Shown here piece after piece: positions 45,547 through 56,725 of a stretch of DNA of 64,000 nucleotides. The first letter of the stretch is position 1. Each line of letters opens with the position of its first letter. A program made the translations under genes and the position numbers. Source of the stretch: Papaver somniferum (lineage: Eukaryota; Streptophyta; Magnoliopsida; Ranunculales; Papaveraceae); contig NC_039362.1 in assembly GCF_003573695.1 (NCBI RefSeq), positions 7,664,088 through 7,728,087 of the forward strand, read 5' to 3'. The notes beneath the pieces were generated by a model that was given only the letters and a program-made list of their open reading frames with translations, was not told the DNA's origin and did no database searches.

Positions 45547-46003
45547 TATATTTAGTCAAGTCTCGGACTAGGATAGAAGTGTATAGTTGAGTATCAGGCA
45601 TCACTGCGTTCTACCGTTTGAATGAGAAGATCAACCGAATCTTTTGGATAACTTCATCAACAAAAGGTAAGTGAAGATTGAACCACCTATTACTCAAGTT
45701 TTCAGTTTTCTATCTATGAGACATTGTCGAATGACTAAATTAGGCACTACATGCATAATAGATATTTCGAGTCAAGTTTATCTTGATTAATCGTTCTCGA
45801 AATATGCTAAGCTTAAGAACATTTGTTCATACTTGATGAAATTAGCTAAGAACAATTTATTGTTCATAAACTAAATTATGATTCAAGATTTAGTCATTTG
45901 AAAATAGCCTGGAACAGTGATATGTGTTATTGATGTTATTCGGGAATGTTTCAAATCGATTATTAGAGAGATATAAAACTAATGTAAATCTGGATACAGG
46001 ATA

Positions 46004-46340
46004 GTATGCATACCATTTCACATACTGGGATAACTGGTATAAGTCTAAAGTCGCAGTACATGTACCCTGTACACATACCGGCGTAGTTATAGTTTTGCAA
46101 CGACTTTTTGGTACGCATACCCGGTATCCATACAATAAAAAGTCTATTGACTTGTGAACCAGGAAGGTATACACATACCTAGTATGCAAACCGGAAAAGA
46201 TTTGTTGGTTTCTAAACCGTAAAGGTACGCATACCCAATATGCAAACCGGAAAAGATTTGTGGATTCCTGAACCCGCTTTTGTCTTATACATATACCCAG
46301 TACAGATACCATGACAAAAATACTCACGAACAGGTTTATA
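46004..46340 (+). promoter_or_regulatory. GTAC/GTATGCATAC palindromes upstream of LTR TATA box
   Basis: GTATGCATAC (46004), GTACATGTAC (46056), then GTACACATACC, GGTACGCATACCC and related words to about 46340. They occupy the same LTR zone as the palindromes of SV1 and SV2, with different letters. Confidence 0.5.
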
Positions 46341-46702
46341 GTACACGTACTTATTACACTGTCGAATATTTTCAGATGCATCATAATTATCTCTATGAGA
46401 TAATCGGTATTTTAACAACTTTCTGAAAACACTATCTAGATATGTTTGATCACATTTGTGACTCGATTAAAAGTATTAAAGTGTTATATGAAATTGGTTA
46501 AGATTATTGTTCGACTGGATAGTTTCGGCTAACCTTTCATAAACTAGTCATTGTACACGGTTCGGTTATGGTTCATCCTAACCATAGTGTACATTATGTT
46601 ATATTAATCTCAAGTCAAGTTTTTCAGATAATGGTGATTATTGATTGCTTGACTCGAAAGCTACCTTATCTTAAATATAAAGCAACCTTGATCTTGAAAG
46701 TC

Positions 46703-46710
46703 TATAAAAG
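46703..46710 (+). promoter_or_regulatory. TATA box of the plus-oriented Copia LTR
   Basis: TATAAAAG at the position equivalent to the TATATAAG of the SV1 LTR. Confidence 0.5.
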
Positions 46711-48986
46711 GAAAACCTCAAGCAACTGGGATCTTTGAATCCCTGACACTATTCTTATGTGTCCTAATTGTAATCTAGAGTCGTCCTCTCCTTTAAAACT
46801 TTTTAGGTTTAACAACTAAAAAGACTTCACCTAGGATTCATGAAGCCAGGTCCAACTATCTTTATCTTGATAGTTCATGTATCCTGATCTCATTTTAATT
46901 GATTGTTGAGACTTTATCTCCAACAAACCAGATAGATAGAAATCACAAAATTTCTTCGTCTCAGACTTTGTGATTCCAAAAGTTTATACTTGTGAGGTGA
47001 ATAATAATCTAGGCTGCTCTTGGGGAGTCATAAGACCAAATTTTGAGGTTTGTTAGTTTTGTCTATTGCAATCGATTTCCTAATTCACCTTGATCTTTGA
47101 TCAGAATAGAAATCACATATATGCTTATCTGTGGGAGGCATATTGGTTTAAAGTCTTCAGTTGAGTTGAATCAAATCTTAGGTTGTGAAGGACGTTAGCT
47201 AAGGTAATCAATTGCGTAGAGTCTTGCGAGATTCAAGAGGCGTAAGGAGCGCGACTATAACCGAATCGTTGTGAAGGTAAATTCGATCTTAATTACATTC
47301 CAGTCCGAAGTTCTGATAGTAGTCTAGTGTCTGTAGAGGCTTAATACAGTTTGGTGTTCAAATCTGGACTAGGTCCCGGGGTTTTCGGCATTTGCGGTTT
47401 CCTCCTTAACAAAATTTCTGGTGTCTATGTTATTTCTTTGCCACATAATATTGTTTATCTTTATAATTCAAATATCACAGGTTGTACGTTAAAATGAATT
47501 CAAGTAGAAAAGTCCTTCAAAATTGTTGGATACGACTTGATTGATCTTGGATATTAATCTTTGGTATCGATAATAATGTTTACGGACTTGTCTCTGTTTA
47601 CATTCTAATTGTGAGAGAAAGATATATAAGCTCTTCATATAATTATTGATTGAGAATCATTAAGTTGTAACTCTCGGAATTGTATTTAAGTTTAGTCCAT
47701 GCAGGTTGCCTAAGGAAAAGTTGGTGGTGTATTTTGGTACCCCGCATATTCAAAATGCTCCCACTAGCATTGCCGAAAACGGTACAACTAAATAAAAGTA
47801 AAGTTTAGATTTCGGAAAAAAATATATATATAATAGGACAATGTGAAAAAGCGGGGGTCTAACAACCTCACCCAATATTTCGATTAGCAATCTGTATGGA
47901 CTAACTCCAAATACTTTCTAGAGAATCAACTAAACAGTTAGACTCAATCTTGATAAAATTATATCAAAGAGTTAATATATCTCTCACTTGATTTGATCTT
48001 TACTCAAGCAAATAAGAATTTGTGAGTCTTTATCAAATACAAGGATAATAAACTTGGATGGTACCAAAGACCAATATCCAAGGATCAATCAACTTCCAAT
48101 CAACAACCAAAGGTTGGATTTCACAATTGATCGATACAAACGAACAACCTGTGATATTTCAATTATATAACAAAATATAATGCGGAATAGAAATAACACA
48201 GACACCAGAAATTTTGTTAACGAGGAAACCGCAAATGCAGAAAATCCCCGGGACCTAGTCCAGATTGAACACCACATTGTATTAAGTTGCTACAGACACT
48301 AGCCTACTACAAACTAACTTCGGTCTGGATTGTACTTGAACCCTAATCAATATCACACTGATTCAAGTTACAGTTGCGCTCCTTACATCTCTAATCCCAG
48401 CAGGATACTGCGTACTTGATTCCCTTAGCTGATCTCACCCACAACCAAGAGTTGTTATGGCCCAAAGTCGAAGACTTTAACAAACAAATCTGTATCACAC
48501 GGAAAAGTATACGATAATAGATAAATCTGTATCCCACAGATAAACCTATGAGTTTTTTCCATCTTTTGATAAGATCAAGGTGAACAAGAACCAATCGATA
48601 ACCCGGACTTATATTCCCGAAGAACAGCCTAGAATTATCAATCACCTCACAATAATCTAAATCGTATGGTAGCGAAACTAGATATTGCAGAATCACAAAC
48701 GATGAGACGAAGATGTTTGTGATTTCGTTTTATCTTTCCCTATCGGAGTATAATCTCAAGTCAATTATTTAATTGAACTCGTACGATAGAAAATGGGAAG
48801 ATCAGATCGCTCAACTACAAAATAAGTAGTTTCATCTGGCTTCACAATCCCAATGAAGTCTTTAAGTCATTAACCGACAGGGTCTCGAGAAGAAATATAT
48901 GGTTAAAGGAGAATCGACTCTAGCAAAACCAACTAGTATCACACAGGAGGTGTGGGGATTAGTTTTTCCAGTTGCTAGAAGTCTCC

Positions 48987-48994
48987 TTTATATA
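48987..48994 (-). promoter_or_regulatory. TATA box of SV2 3' LTR
   Basis: TATATAAA on the minus strand, aligned with SV1 3955-3962 and SV2 57867-57874. Confidence 0.55.
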
Positions 48995-49460
48995 GTTTTC
49001 AAATCAGGGTTTGCAATCCAAGTTACCTTGGTAACATAGCATTCAATATTCACCGACAGATGAAAAGCCTGACTTATCCAAGCTAATATCTTTCAACCGT
49101 TAGATCGAAACTTAGCTTGTCACACACACAAATGAAATTTATTCATTTAGGTTTGAGTAACCATAACTAAACATGTACACTTAGTTGGTTCACAAATAGT
49201 TAACCAATGGTTAGCCATATGAGCACTTTCATATTAACCGTATTCATCTTTCTCATAACTAGTTCAAATGACTCATAAGAACTAGTTCAAGAGTTGTTCA
49301 ATTTCTTAGGTCTTTATACATAGACACAACTGAAACAAAATCGGTTTGATTCACTTGAATCAATTCATGAACTATAGCCACAGTTTGAAAAGATTGAATT
49401 CCTTATTGATTTATTGTTTAAGTTCATGAACTACCGATTTGAGATATATAACCAGCTTAG

Positions 49461-49650
49461 GTACGCGTACGGGTACGTGTACCATAGCTACCGGATTTGA
49501 ATTTGTAAACTCAACAGAAATTTTCGGCTGAAAACTTCCGTGGGTACACTTACGGGTACGCATACCTAAGGTGACTGGTTTACTAGTTTGCAAACTTACA
49601 AACTCAGCAGAAATTTTCGGTTGGAAAACTTCCGCCAGTACGCGTACCCA
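49461..49650 (-). promoter_or_regulatory. GTACGCGTAC palindrome cluster in SV2 3' LTR
   Basis: GTACGCGTAC at 49461, GGGTACGTGTACC at 49471, further words near 49535-49565, GTACGCGTACCC at 49638. The cluster lies about 470-660 bases upstream of the TATA box and alternates with CAGAAATTTTCGG repeats. Confidence 0.55.
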
Positions 49651-50294
49651 ACCTGTCTCCTTCACCAATACTGCATGCACACATATGCACGCACTTGGTT
49701 TCCGATACATCAATTTATACACTAATATGCGAACACACTATATATGCTTATATCCATAGATGGTAATCTCATCTCTAAATTTCAATCATTGAAACATTCT
49801 TCTGTAATGTTATAACAATCGTTATTCACGACTATCGTCATCAAAGCTATTTTCAATATTGAAACGTCATCATGACTTTCATCACGGGTAAAGATGAAAA
49901 TGGTTAAAAAAAAAGATTACCAACACATATTTCGAGAGAAAGATAGGCGAGTAAACTCGACTCCAAATAGCAAATGTGTATGTATGAAAACTATCATACT
50001 ATACGACTTTTGTCTCAAGAGTAGGATATAGAGTATATAGACTTCTGAGTGACAGATGAGTTCAAGTATCCACATACATTTTAGTCGGATGAAGTTCCAC
50101 TGGTTCCTTGAGTAGTTCTTCGTCTTTGTAAGATAATCGCCATGGAGTCTGGAGCTCAACTATACCTAACTATCCTAGACCGAGACTTAGTCATAAGTAT
50201 ACTAGAAATCAAGACATATAGTTTTGATCACTAATATTGACAAACATGCTTGAGATAGCAACGCATGCGAGTTCCACCGAGCAATTCTCTAACA

Positions 50295-50960
50295 ATCCCC
50301 CCTTCGTCAATTTTAGTGACAAAACTATCAATACATATGGATTACAAAATAGATAAAACTTTGTAGCTTCTCGTCCACATGCTTGATCTCCTTGGTGCTT
50401 CAACATTACTCGAAAACTTCGTCTTTTTCAAGTACTCCCATGATTCCATAGATGTTCAGTTCAGCATCATAGTTGTTGAAGTTCCGTAGCCATAACAATG
50501 AGAAAATTACAGCTCTCGATCATTGTTATACAGTGTCATAGTATTATTACACAGCATCACAGTTCTTATATCACAACTTCGACAACAATACTATGGTGAT
50601 ATGTATCACTCCCCCTTAGTCAATACTTCGTCTCAACACGAAAACCACTCCCCTTTACATAATGATCCGAAAACCATATGTATTTGTAGTGTGAACTACA
50701 TATTAATTCTCCCCCTTTTTGTCAATAAAATTGGCAAAGGTACGAAAACGGAATCCTAATGAAATTTTCATGGAGACACTTCAAGACCAAAAGAAAGGAA
50801 CATATCAACTTTGTTTAGATGCAATTATAAAGCCGAAACTAAATGCATTCATCAAGGAGTTTATAAAGATGCAAGATAACCCCTAAAAAATTCTAAAGAC
50901 GCACTCCCCACAAAGATATGGAAATTAAGCGCAAGTTCAAAAAAACTCTCCCCCATTTGA
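50295..50960 (-). promoter_or_regulatory. SV2 polypurine tract and multiplied PPT-like motifs
   Basis: AAGGGGGGAT touches the LTR on the minus strand; GGGGGAG-like runs follow near 50610, 50650, 50711 and 50950, as in SV1. Confidence 0.6.
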
Positions 50961-52414
50961 TGTCATTCCCGAAAGAACAACAAGAGCGACCTTACTTTTA
51001 CGAGAAAAGAAGGATTTCTTTGGACACCAAAAACCACAAAAATGATTTTGTATCCAAAAATATCAATTAAACTAATCACAAGAGAACCCATGATTAATTT
51101 AATCGTAATAAACAACCAAAAAAACCACAAACGAATCTATGATTAGTCTAGTGGGAAATGCTCACACAAGAAGACTTATGGAGCCGCACAGTTTATACAT
51201 AAAATATGGATCAGGGAAGATCAATACTGCGGAATAGACAAAGATTCGTTCTATTTTCATCACTATTTGCATAACGACATATAATAGACATAATCTTTGT
51301 AGACAAAAGATGTTAAACTATCTTCCATAAATAAATGACATAATAGGCTTAACTTTTGTTTATCAAAAGTTTATCGATCTTGTATCAATACATGCATATC
51401 GACATATGAAAGATATAACTTTTGACATTGTATGGGAGAATAATAGTTCACGGACGCAAACACACATATCCCATAACATATTGCAATATATAAAATCATA
51501 AAGATTAATACTGCAAAAACAATCTTTGCTATTTGAAGGTAGAATCAATCTTTTTCGCACGGATTTACACCAAGAGTGGTTACCAAAGGCATATAAAAAG
51601 ATTTTCTTAACAAATAAGAACATACAAAGTCATTAAAGATCATGCATCGTAGTTCACATAAGATGAATGTGAACATTCAAGAATCCCATAGCAATGCGTA
51701 CTACTGCCTATTATTGAACTTCCTTCTTTATGATTCACCAACAACATTATTGTAAAAGCTACAAATTAGCTTAGAAGAGTAGTACTCCAAGAATCCGAGT
51801 TCCCAAGTCCAAGAGAAGTGGAACAAGTGCGACGAAACAGAGCAAAACACTCAAAAACAAGAGACAGGACAAATACCAGCCTCAACTCATTCAAATTTAG
51901 TATTTTTCATCACCAATTTGAAGAGAATGCAAAAAGAATGAGGTCATTCCGAGTTCGGACGAAGAAGTTACGGCCAAAACAAATTTACCGAATATCGACG
52001 TCAAGTATGCATACGGGACTGCAAACGAATTTTCGTATCCTGGAGCAGTATGCAAACGGGTATGCGTACTTAAACCCCTGGATTTTGATTTTAAATGATG
52101 TTATGCATACCTGGTATGTGTACCATGTAGTCCAAACATCCCAAACTATTATTTTCAAACATAAACATTTAAGAACCTTAAACACATATCAAGTTAGGTA
52201 GAAATGACCGATAAAAAAGGTACGTGGATCATTATAAGTTCTCTAAGTAAATAAAAAAACAAAAATCTTTCTCAAGTTTATAGACATACCTTTTTAAAAG
52301 AATCCAGTTGAATTTTACAGCCTTACCGAACATAATCTGTGCGCCCCAATTTTCGTGCTTCCCTCGCCGTATACATAACAGGGAATTCCTTGTGAGGATC
52401 CACTTACAACACAA
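50961..52414. other. SV2 interior filler between gag and PPT region
   Basis: 50961-51530 is homologous to SV1 5850-6590; 51531-52400 is unrelated to SV1 and holds no convincing ORF. A plus-strand frame at 51818-52201 overlaps GTATGCATAC-type palindromes and is probably chance. Confidence 0.45.
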
Positions 52415-53280
52415 TCAAGTTGTGTTGGGGTGAACAATGTCTTTCTCACCACAAGTGACCTTTGGAATATCATAAAAGAGATCGCTTTTAGAACCTTTCA
52501 CATCCAATTCCATTTTTCCAAAAAACTTGTTAAGTTCCAACATCATGGATACTGCCTTCTCCATAGTCATGGAATTTTCTGGAAGATCATTCTTTTTCAC
52601 ACTCAAAGCATCATTGGATTTCTTTGGTACCCACTTCTGAGTGCGTTTAGGAACAATCGGAACCTTCTTCCCATTACTCTCTTCAAGATTTCTCAGAAGA
52701 GAACTGGATTAACTATTCTTTTGCAAGTTAGTCTTTCTCCAATTGGGAGCATCGGATCTTGTCTTAGTCTTTACGAAGTTATCCTTTTGATAACCATTAC
52801 GATTGTGAAAAAGATTCGTATAACGTTTATAGGCAAATTTAGATTTATCACAACACCGATTCCTTTGCCTAAAGGTTGGACAGTTTCAACATGTAGCGTT
52901 AAGGGGATTAGTCTTAACATATGATCTTGGTTTCAAAACTTCTTGTGATGCCCAAACAAGAACATCATAAAGTTTCTCATTCCTTATACAGAAACGACAT
53001 CTCCTTTCCAGGTGACCTTTATTTTCGCAATAGTGGCAAATATAAGGAATGTTATTACCTCGATCCATGTGTGCTGACTTTGGAGGTTGATATACTTTTC
53101 TCTTTTGAACCTTAGCTTCCAATAAAGATATTTCACTTTTGCCATCAGCGGATACCTTTTGTTGAGAAGAATCACTAGCCTTGACAAATTTTACCTCTTT
53201 GGTAATACTTGGAGCATTTATTCCCTTATATCTCAATCCTCGTGTATTATGATTATTTTTACTTGCTCCTAGCATAGTGG
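52415..53280 (-). pseudogene. SV2 gag pseudogene, C-terminal piece
   Basis: Continues the gag frame left of T4 as MLGASKNNHNTRGLRYKG, the Sirevirus block that follows the coiled coil. Then comes a CCHC knuckle CHYCENKGHLERRC (CX2CX4HX4C). Nonsense codons fall at 52886 and near 52709 in one frame. The segment near KWVPK is where Sirevirus protease would normally follow. Here the frame instead runs into MSVKKNDLPENSMTMEKAVS and stops after VHPNTT, as in SV1 (VHRNTT). Confidence 0.75.
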
Positions 53281-53650
53281 TGTTTGTGGGTGAAAACTGC
53301 TTCTGCCGATTTTGGTAATTTTGTGTGGATGAGAAACGAGTTTAAACCCTAAACAACGCACTGCAAGGGAGTACTTTTGATTCGAGAGATCAATCTGTAC
53401 AATCCTGGCCTAAACCAAGAAATGGCCGTTCCAGGCTTGCTTCGGTCACAAAGTGAAGGAGAAGGGTTGGTCTTAGGGAGGGAAGCGAAGAAAGTATTGA
53501 GACTAGAATCGTTGATTTTGAAGATGTGGTTGTTTACAACTTGTATCAGAAAGTAGAACTGGCTAGCAGAATGGAAAGCTATCAGGTGATTTCTGGATAC
53601 TGTGTTGTTCTCTGATCAAAACTTGTTGTTTGGTGGAAATAGATGAAGCT

Positions 53651-53658
53651 TATTTATA
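53651..53658 (-). promoter_or_regulatory. TATA box of solo LTR T4
   Basis: TATAAATA on the minus strand at the conserved position. It would drive transcription into the C-terminal piece of SV2 gag. Confidence 0.55.
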
Positions 53659-54989
53659 CAAGTCATATCTAAACGTACCCTGGTCTTGTAGGAAGTGGAA
53701 ACGATTGGGTGATGGAATAGTGGAGTAACGTATAACCGTCAGAAACTCATGCTTCTATGATGAAGGAAGTGAATACGCTTACACCGTTATTTTTCATCAT
53801 CACTAATTGTCCCGCTTCATGACACTTTCTTGTAACGGGGGTATTGCACGCCGCACGTTGTAAACCGCCAGACCGATACCCCCAGTTTGTGACATGTTTG
53901 ATGTCTCGAGTGTTTTCGTGGAAAAAATGTAGCACTTTTCTACGTATGGCAAGTCAAAGTCAAGGGACTTACCATAGGAAAATATAATATGATGCTATTA
54001 GGCTCGTTTTCGCTGGTCGCCTAAAACTTGCCACAAGTCTGTCAGTTCTGTGGCGAACTTGGATGGATGAGATTGCATCTCATGAGGAAGGGTAGCCGTT
54101 GATTATGGATACCTTCTGTTGACGTCTGGTAATGGCACAGTGGCGTTTTAAGTGTATGCCAGTGGCACTGCGGCATGACTGGTATATCTCGTGCATGCCA
54201 TTGGTATGGTGGTATAAGTGGCGCCTGGCGTAGCCATGTCCACGAGATTTAAGCGGTTGGTCGCCTAAAACTTGCCACAAGTCTGTCAGTTCGGTGGAGA
54301 ATTTGGATGGCTGAGATTGCATCTCATGAGAAAGGATGGCCATTGATTATGGCCATATCTTGTTGTATAGAAAAGTGGCGCCATTTTCCTAGTGGCGTCT
54401 GGCGTAGCCATGGCATAGCGGCATGCCAGTGGCGTAACCGTGGAAGCTGTTTTGGCATATTGGTGTTAAACCCAAATATGGCTCTGGCAACATTGTCCCT
54501 GTTGCTAAGTTAAACTTAAGGCCTTAGGATAATCACTTGACCTAGTTGGCATGGCGACTTTAGTTAAACTAGGGTTTGGTGTATCGAAACCTTAATTAGA
54601 ACGTGCGCTGCGGCACGGTGGCGTGGTTGACATAGCTAGGCATGCCAGTGGCACGACGATGTAAGTACGCCATGGTCGCTAGATTTTGGCACATTGGTGT
54701 TAGACCCGAAATGTGGTGTGGCAACATTGGCCTTGTTGCCACATCAATCCCAGTGCTCTGGGGAACATTACTTGGCTTGGTTGGCGTGGAAAATTTAGCT
54801 AAATTAGGGTTTGGCATATCGAAACCCTAATTAGCGTGTGTGGCATGGCCTTGGCACAGTGGTGTCTTATGCAATTGGCGCCATGGCCACATTAAAGAAA
54901 TTATGGCAGACCATAATATGAGAACAACCACATGCGCAAGGATGGATACGGGTGGTTATAGAAGGGCGCCATTTTTTAGGGTTTGGCGG

Positions 54990-55460
54990 GTTTAAAGCGA
55001 CTTGATTGGTCGATTGAAAATGGGTCTGGCAGGCAGCATGATGCCGACCTCATTCTAAATGTGTGTGGAGCATTTAGAGCGACCTGATTGGTCGATGGAA
55101 AAAGGGCCGGCAAGCAAGGACGTGGCCACACTTCCAGCGCGCCGTGGCGGATTTAAAGCGACCTGATTGGTCGACGGAAAGGGGGCCGGCAAGCAACATG
55201 GGTTCAGCCTCATTCTAAATGTGTGTGGCGCATTTTGAGCGACCTGATTGGTCAATGGAAAAGGGGTCGGCAAGCAAGGGCGTGGCCACACTTCCAGTAC
55301 GCCTTGGCGGATTTAAAGCGACCTGATTGGTCGATGGAAAGGGGGCCGACAAGCAACATGGGTTCGGCCTCATTCTAAATGTGTGTGGCGCATTTAGAGC
55401 GACCAGATTGGTCGATGGAAAGGGGTCCGACAAGCAAGGGCGTGGCCACACTTCCAGTGC
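54990..55460 (-). repeat. 80/160-base repeat with CGACC-TGATT-GGTCG dyads in T4
   Basis: GCGACCTGATTGGTCGATGG-like words near 54997, 55078, 55157, 55239, 55318 and 55399, so about every 80 bases; two alternating flanks make a 160-base higher unit. CGACC and GGTCG are inverted repeats around TGATT, and the minus strand reads CCAAT in each. T1 has only two related units (26657, 26737). Confidence 0.75.
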
Positions 55461-56033
55461 GTCGTGGCGTATTTAATTGCCTAGTTTGGCTAAGCATAGT
55501 TTCGACCAACGGGGTCTAACTGCGCAGGGCGCGAAACCCTAATTTTTGCAAATCAAGTTAATATTTAAATCTTGTGAATTATCACAAAAAATATTGAATT
55601 ATGTGTGTTGACACAGAGTTATTTAAGTTTATTGCCAGAGAGAAGTATGCTTTCAGATTGAATACTTTTATGCAAGGAATTTAACCTTGATACTTGGAAA
55701 TTCGTGTTACTCTGCTGCGAGTGAACACAAATTGTCATGCCATATCAACATTAGGGGTTCAGCCGGGGAACATAGCACAGAAAGCATTCAAAGAAACTTA
55801 TATTAGTTGAATAATATAGGCAGGGTGCCAAAATTTACAGAATATTTGGGATTGTTACTACATGCACCATTCTGGATAAATTTCATGTGAATATATTGAG
55901 TTGCTCAGTAAATGCGCCAGTGAAAAGGTTGAACACTCGTCACTTTTACATGGCTCCGTTTCTTTGCAGAGTGACGGCACACTGAATGCAGGATTTTACA
56001 AATTTAGCCCTGAACTAAAAACAACCATCAACA

Positions 56034-56662
56034 AGTGGTTAATTTGCTTGAAATAGTATTGAACTTTTTCAAGTAATCTTCCAACATCTTGATTTTATCA
56101 AGAGCAGCAGCTAAATCAGCCTCAAGGCGTTTTTCTTGAGCGAGATAAGTGCTTTCTCTGTCATCAAAACTTGCTTGCTGGGAGTTAATCCTAGTTTCAA
56201 TTTCTGCAAGTTTCTCTTCTAACAAGAAGTATTTTTGATAAACACGATCACATTCAAGTGACTTTCTACTCAGGTTTTCCTCGGTATATTCGAGGACCGA
56301 TTCGCAAGAGCGATTCTGACCATAAAGACCACTGTAAATCCTTTTCAATTTCTTGTTTTCTCGACAGAGAGGAGTCAGAAGAGGTGTGACATGAGATGTT
56401 GTAATCTTCTTCACTTTCAACGAATCCAAAAACTTAACATACTCTAAGACTTCCTCATCAACATCTCTATCAATATCTAAATCACCTTCATCAGAAAGTT
56501 CATCCAACTGTTCTTCTAGGAGTGTTTCCCAATCAACAGTTTTACATCAAGAGAATGTTTAGATATAGACTTAGATGTGACAATTCTCTCAGGTGAATCC
56601 AAGCTTTCAGAATCATCTGGTAATTTCTGAACTGGTACGTTATTAGAGATAGACTCGTCCAT
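56034..56662 (-). pseudogene. SV2 gag pseudogene, N-terminal piece
   Basis: Starts MDESISNNVPVQKLPDDSES at 56662; the leader before the ATG matches SV1. A one-base loss in an A-run near 56543 shifts the frame, after which LEEQLDELSDEGDLDIDRD continues. A long heptad-like coiled coil fills the rest (LLEEKLAEIETRINSQQ, ALDKIKMLEDYLKKF) and ends SSKLTT at the T4 insertion. Compared with SV1 the UBN2 domain and first zinc knuckle are missing right after the start, so this copy keeps the other half of Gag. Confidence 0.7.
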
Positions 56663-56711
56663 AACATATCGCTACAAACACAGACTTATATGGTCTTTAA
56701 TGTGTTTGCTT

Positions 56712-56723
56712 GCTCTGATACCA
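56712..56723 (-). promoter_or_regulatory. SV2 primer binding site for initiator tRNA-Met
   Basis: TGGTATCAGAGC on the minus strand, two bases after the LTR end; a full 12-base match to the classic plant Copia primer site. Confidence 0.85.
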
Positions 56724-56725
56724 AT

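Larger units (their letters stand above)
45547..47758 (+). repeat. Copia (Sirevirus-like) LTR in plus orientation, 5' end missing
   Basis: Co-linear with the reverse complement of the SV1 and SV2 LTRs: 'agtctcggactaggata', 'caacaaaaggtaagtgaag', 'tttcgagtcaagtttatcttg', a TATA region, 'actaggtcccggggttttc', 'ttaacaaaatttctggtgtc', and an end near 'ggtaccccgcatattca'. The first 90 or so bases are lost at the T1 junction. No internal region follows, so it is a truncated solo LTR or a fragment. The sequence 47759-47843 after it is AT-rich and unassigned. Confidence 0.7.
47844..50294 (-). repeat. SV2 3' LTR
   Basis: Plus reading TGAAAAAGCGGGGGTCTAAC to TTCTCTAACA. Palindromes at 49461-49650 and TATA at 48987-48994. 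Closely matches the 5' LTR. Confidence 0.9.
53281..56033 (-). mobile_element. T4: solo LTR of the Tat-like group inside SV2 gag
   Basis: 2753 bases from TGTTTGTGGGTGAAAA to ACCATCAACA, flanked by a perfect AGTGG duplication (53276-53280, 56034-56038). No interior sequence, so it arose by recombination between two LTRs of one insertion. Similar to T1 and T2 LTRs, with TATAAATA at 53658-53651 on the minus strand. The gag frame joins precisely across it. Confidence 0.92.

Noticed and set aside
49411..49722. 103-codon ORF in SV2 LTR, similar to one at 58293-58616
   Set aside because: It lies across the palindrome cluster of the LTR and differs by frameshifting changes; explained by LTR homology.
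55055..55451. Pro-rich ORFs on the minus strand
   Set aside because: Generated by the 160-base array in solo LTR T4; they repeat with the array and are not conserved in T1.
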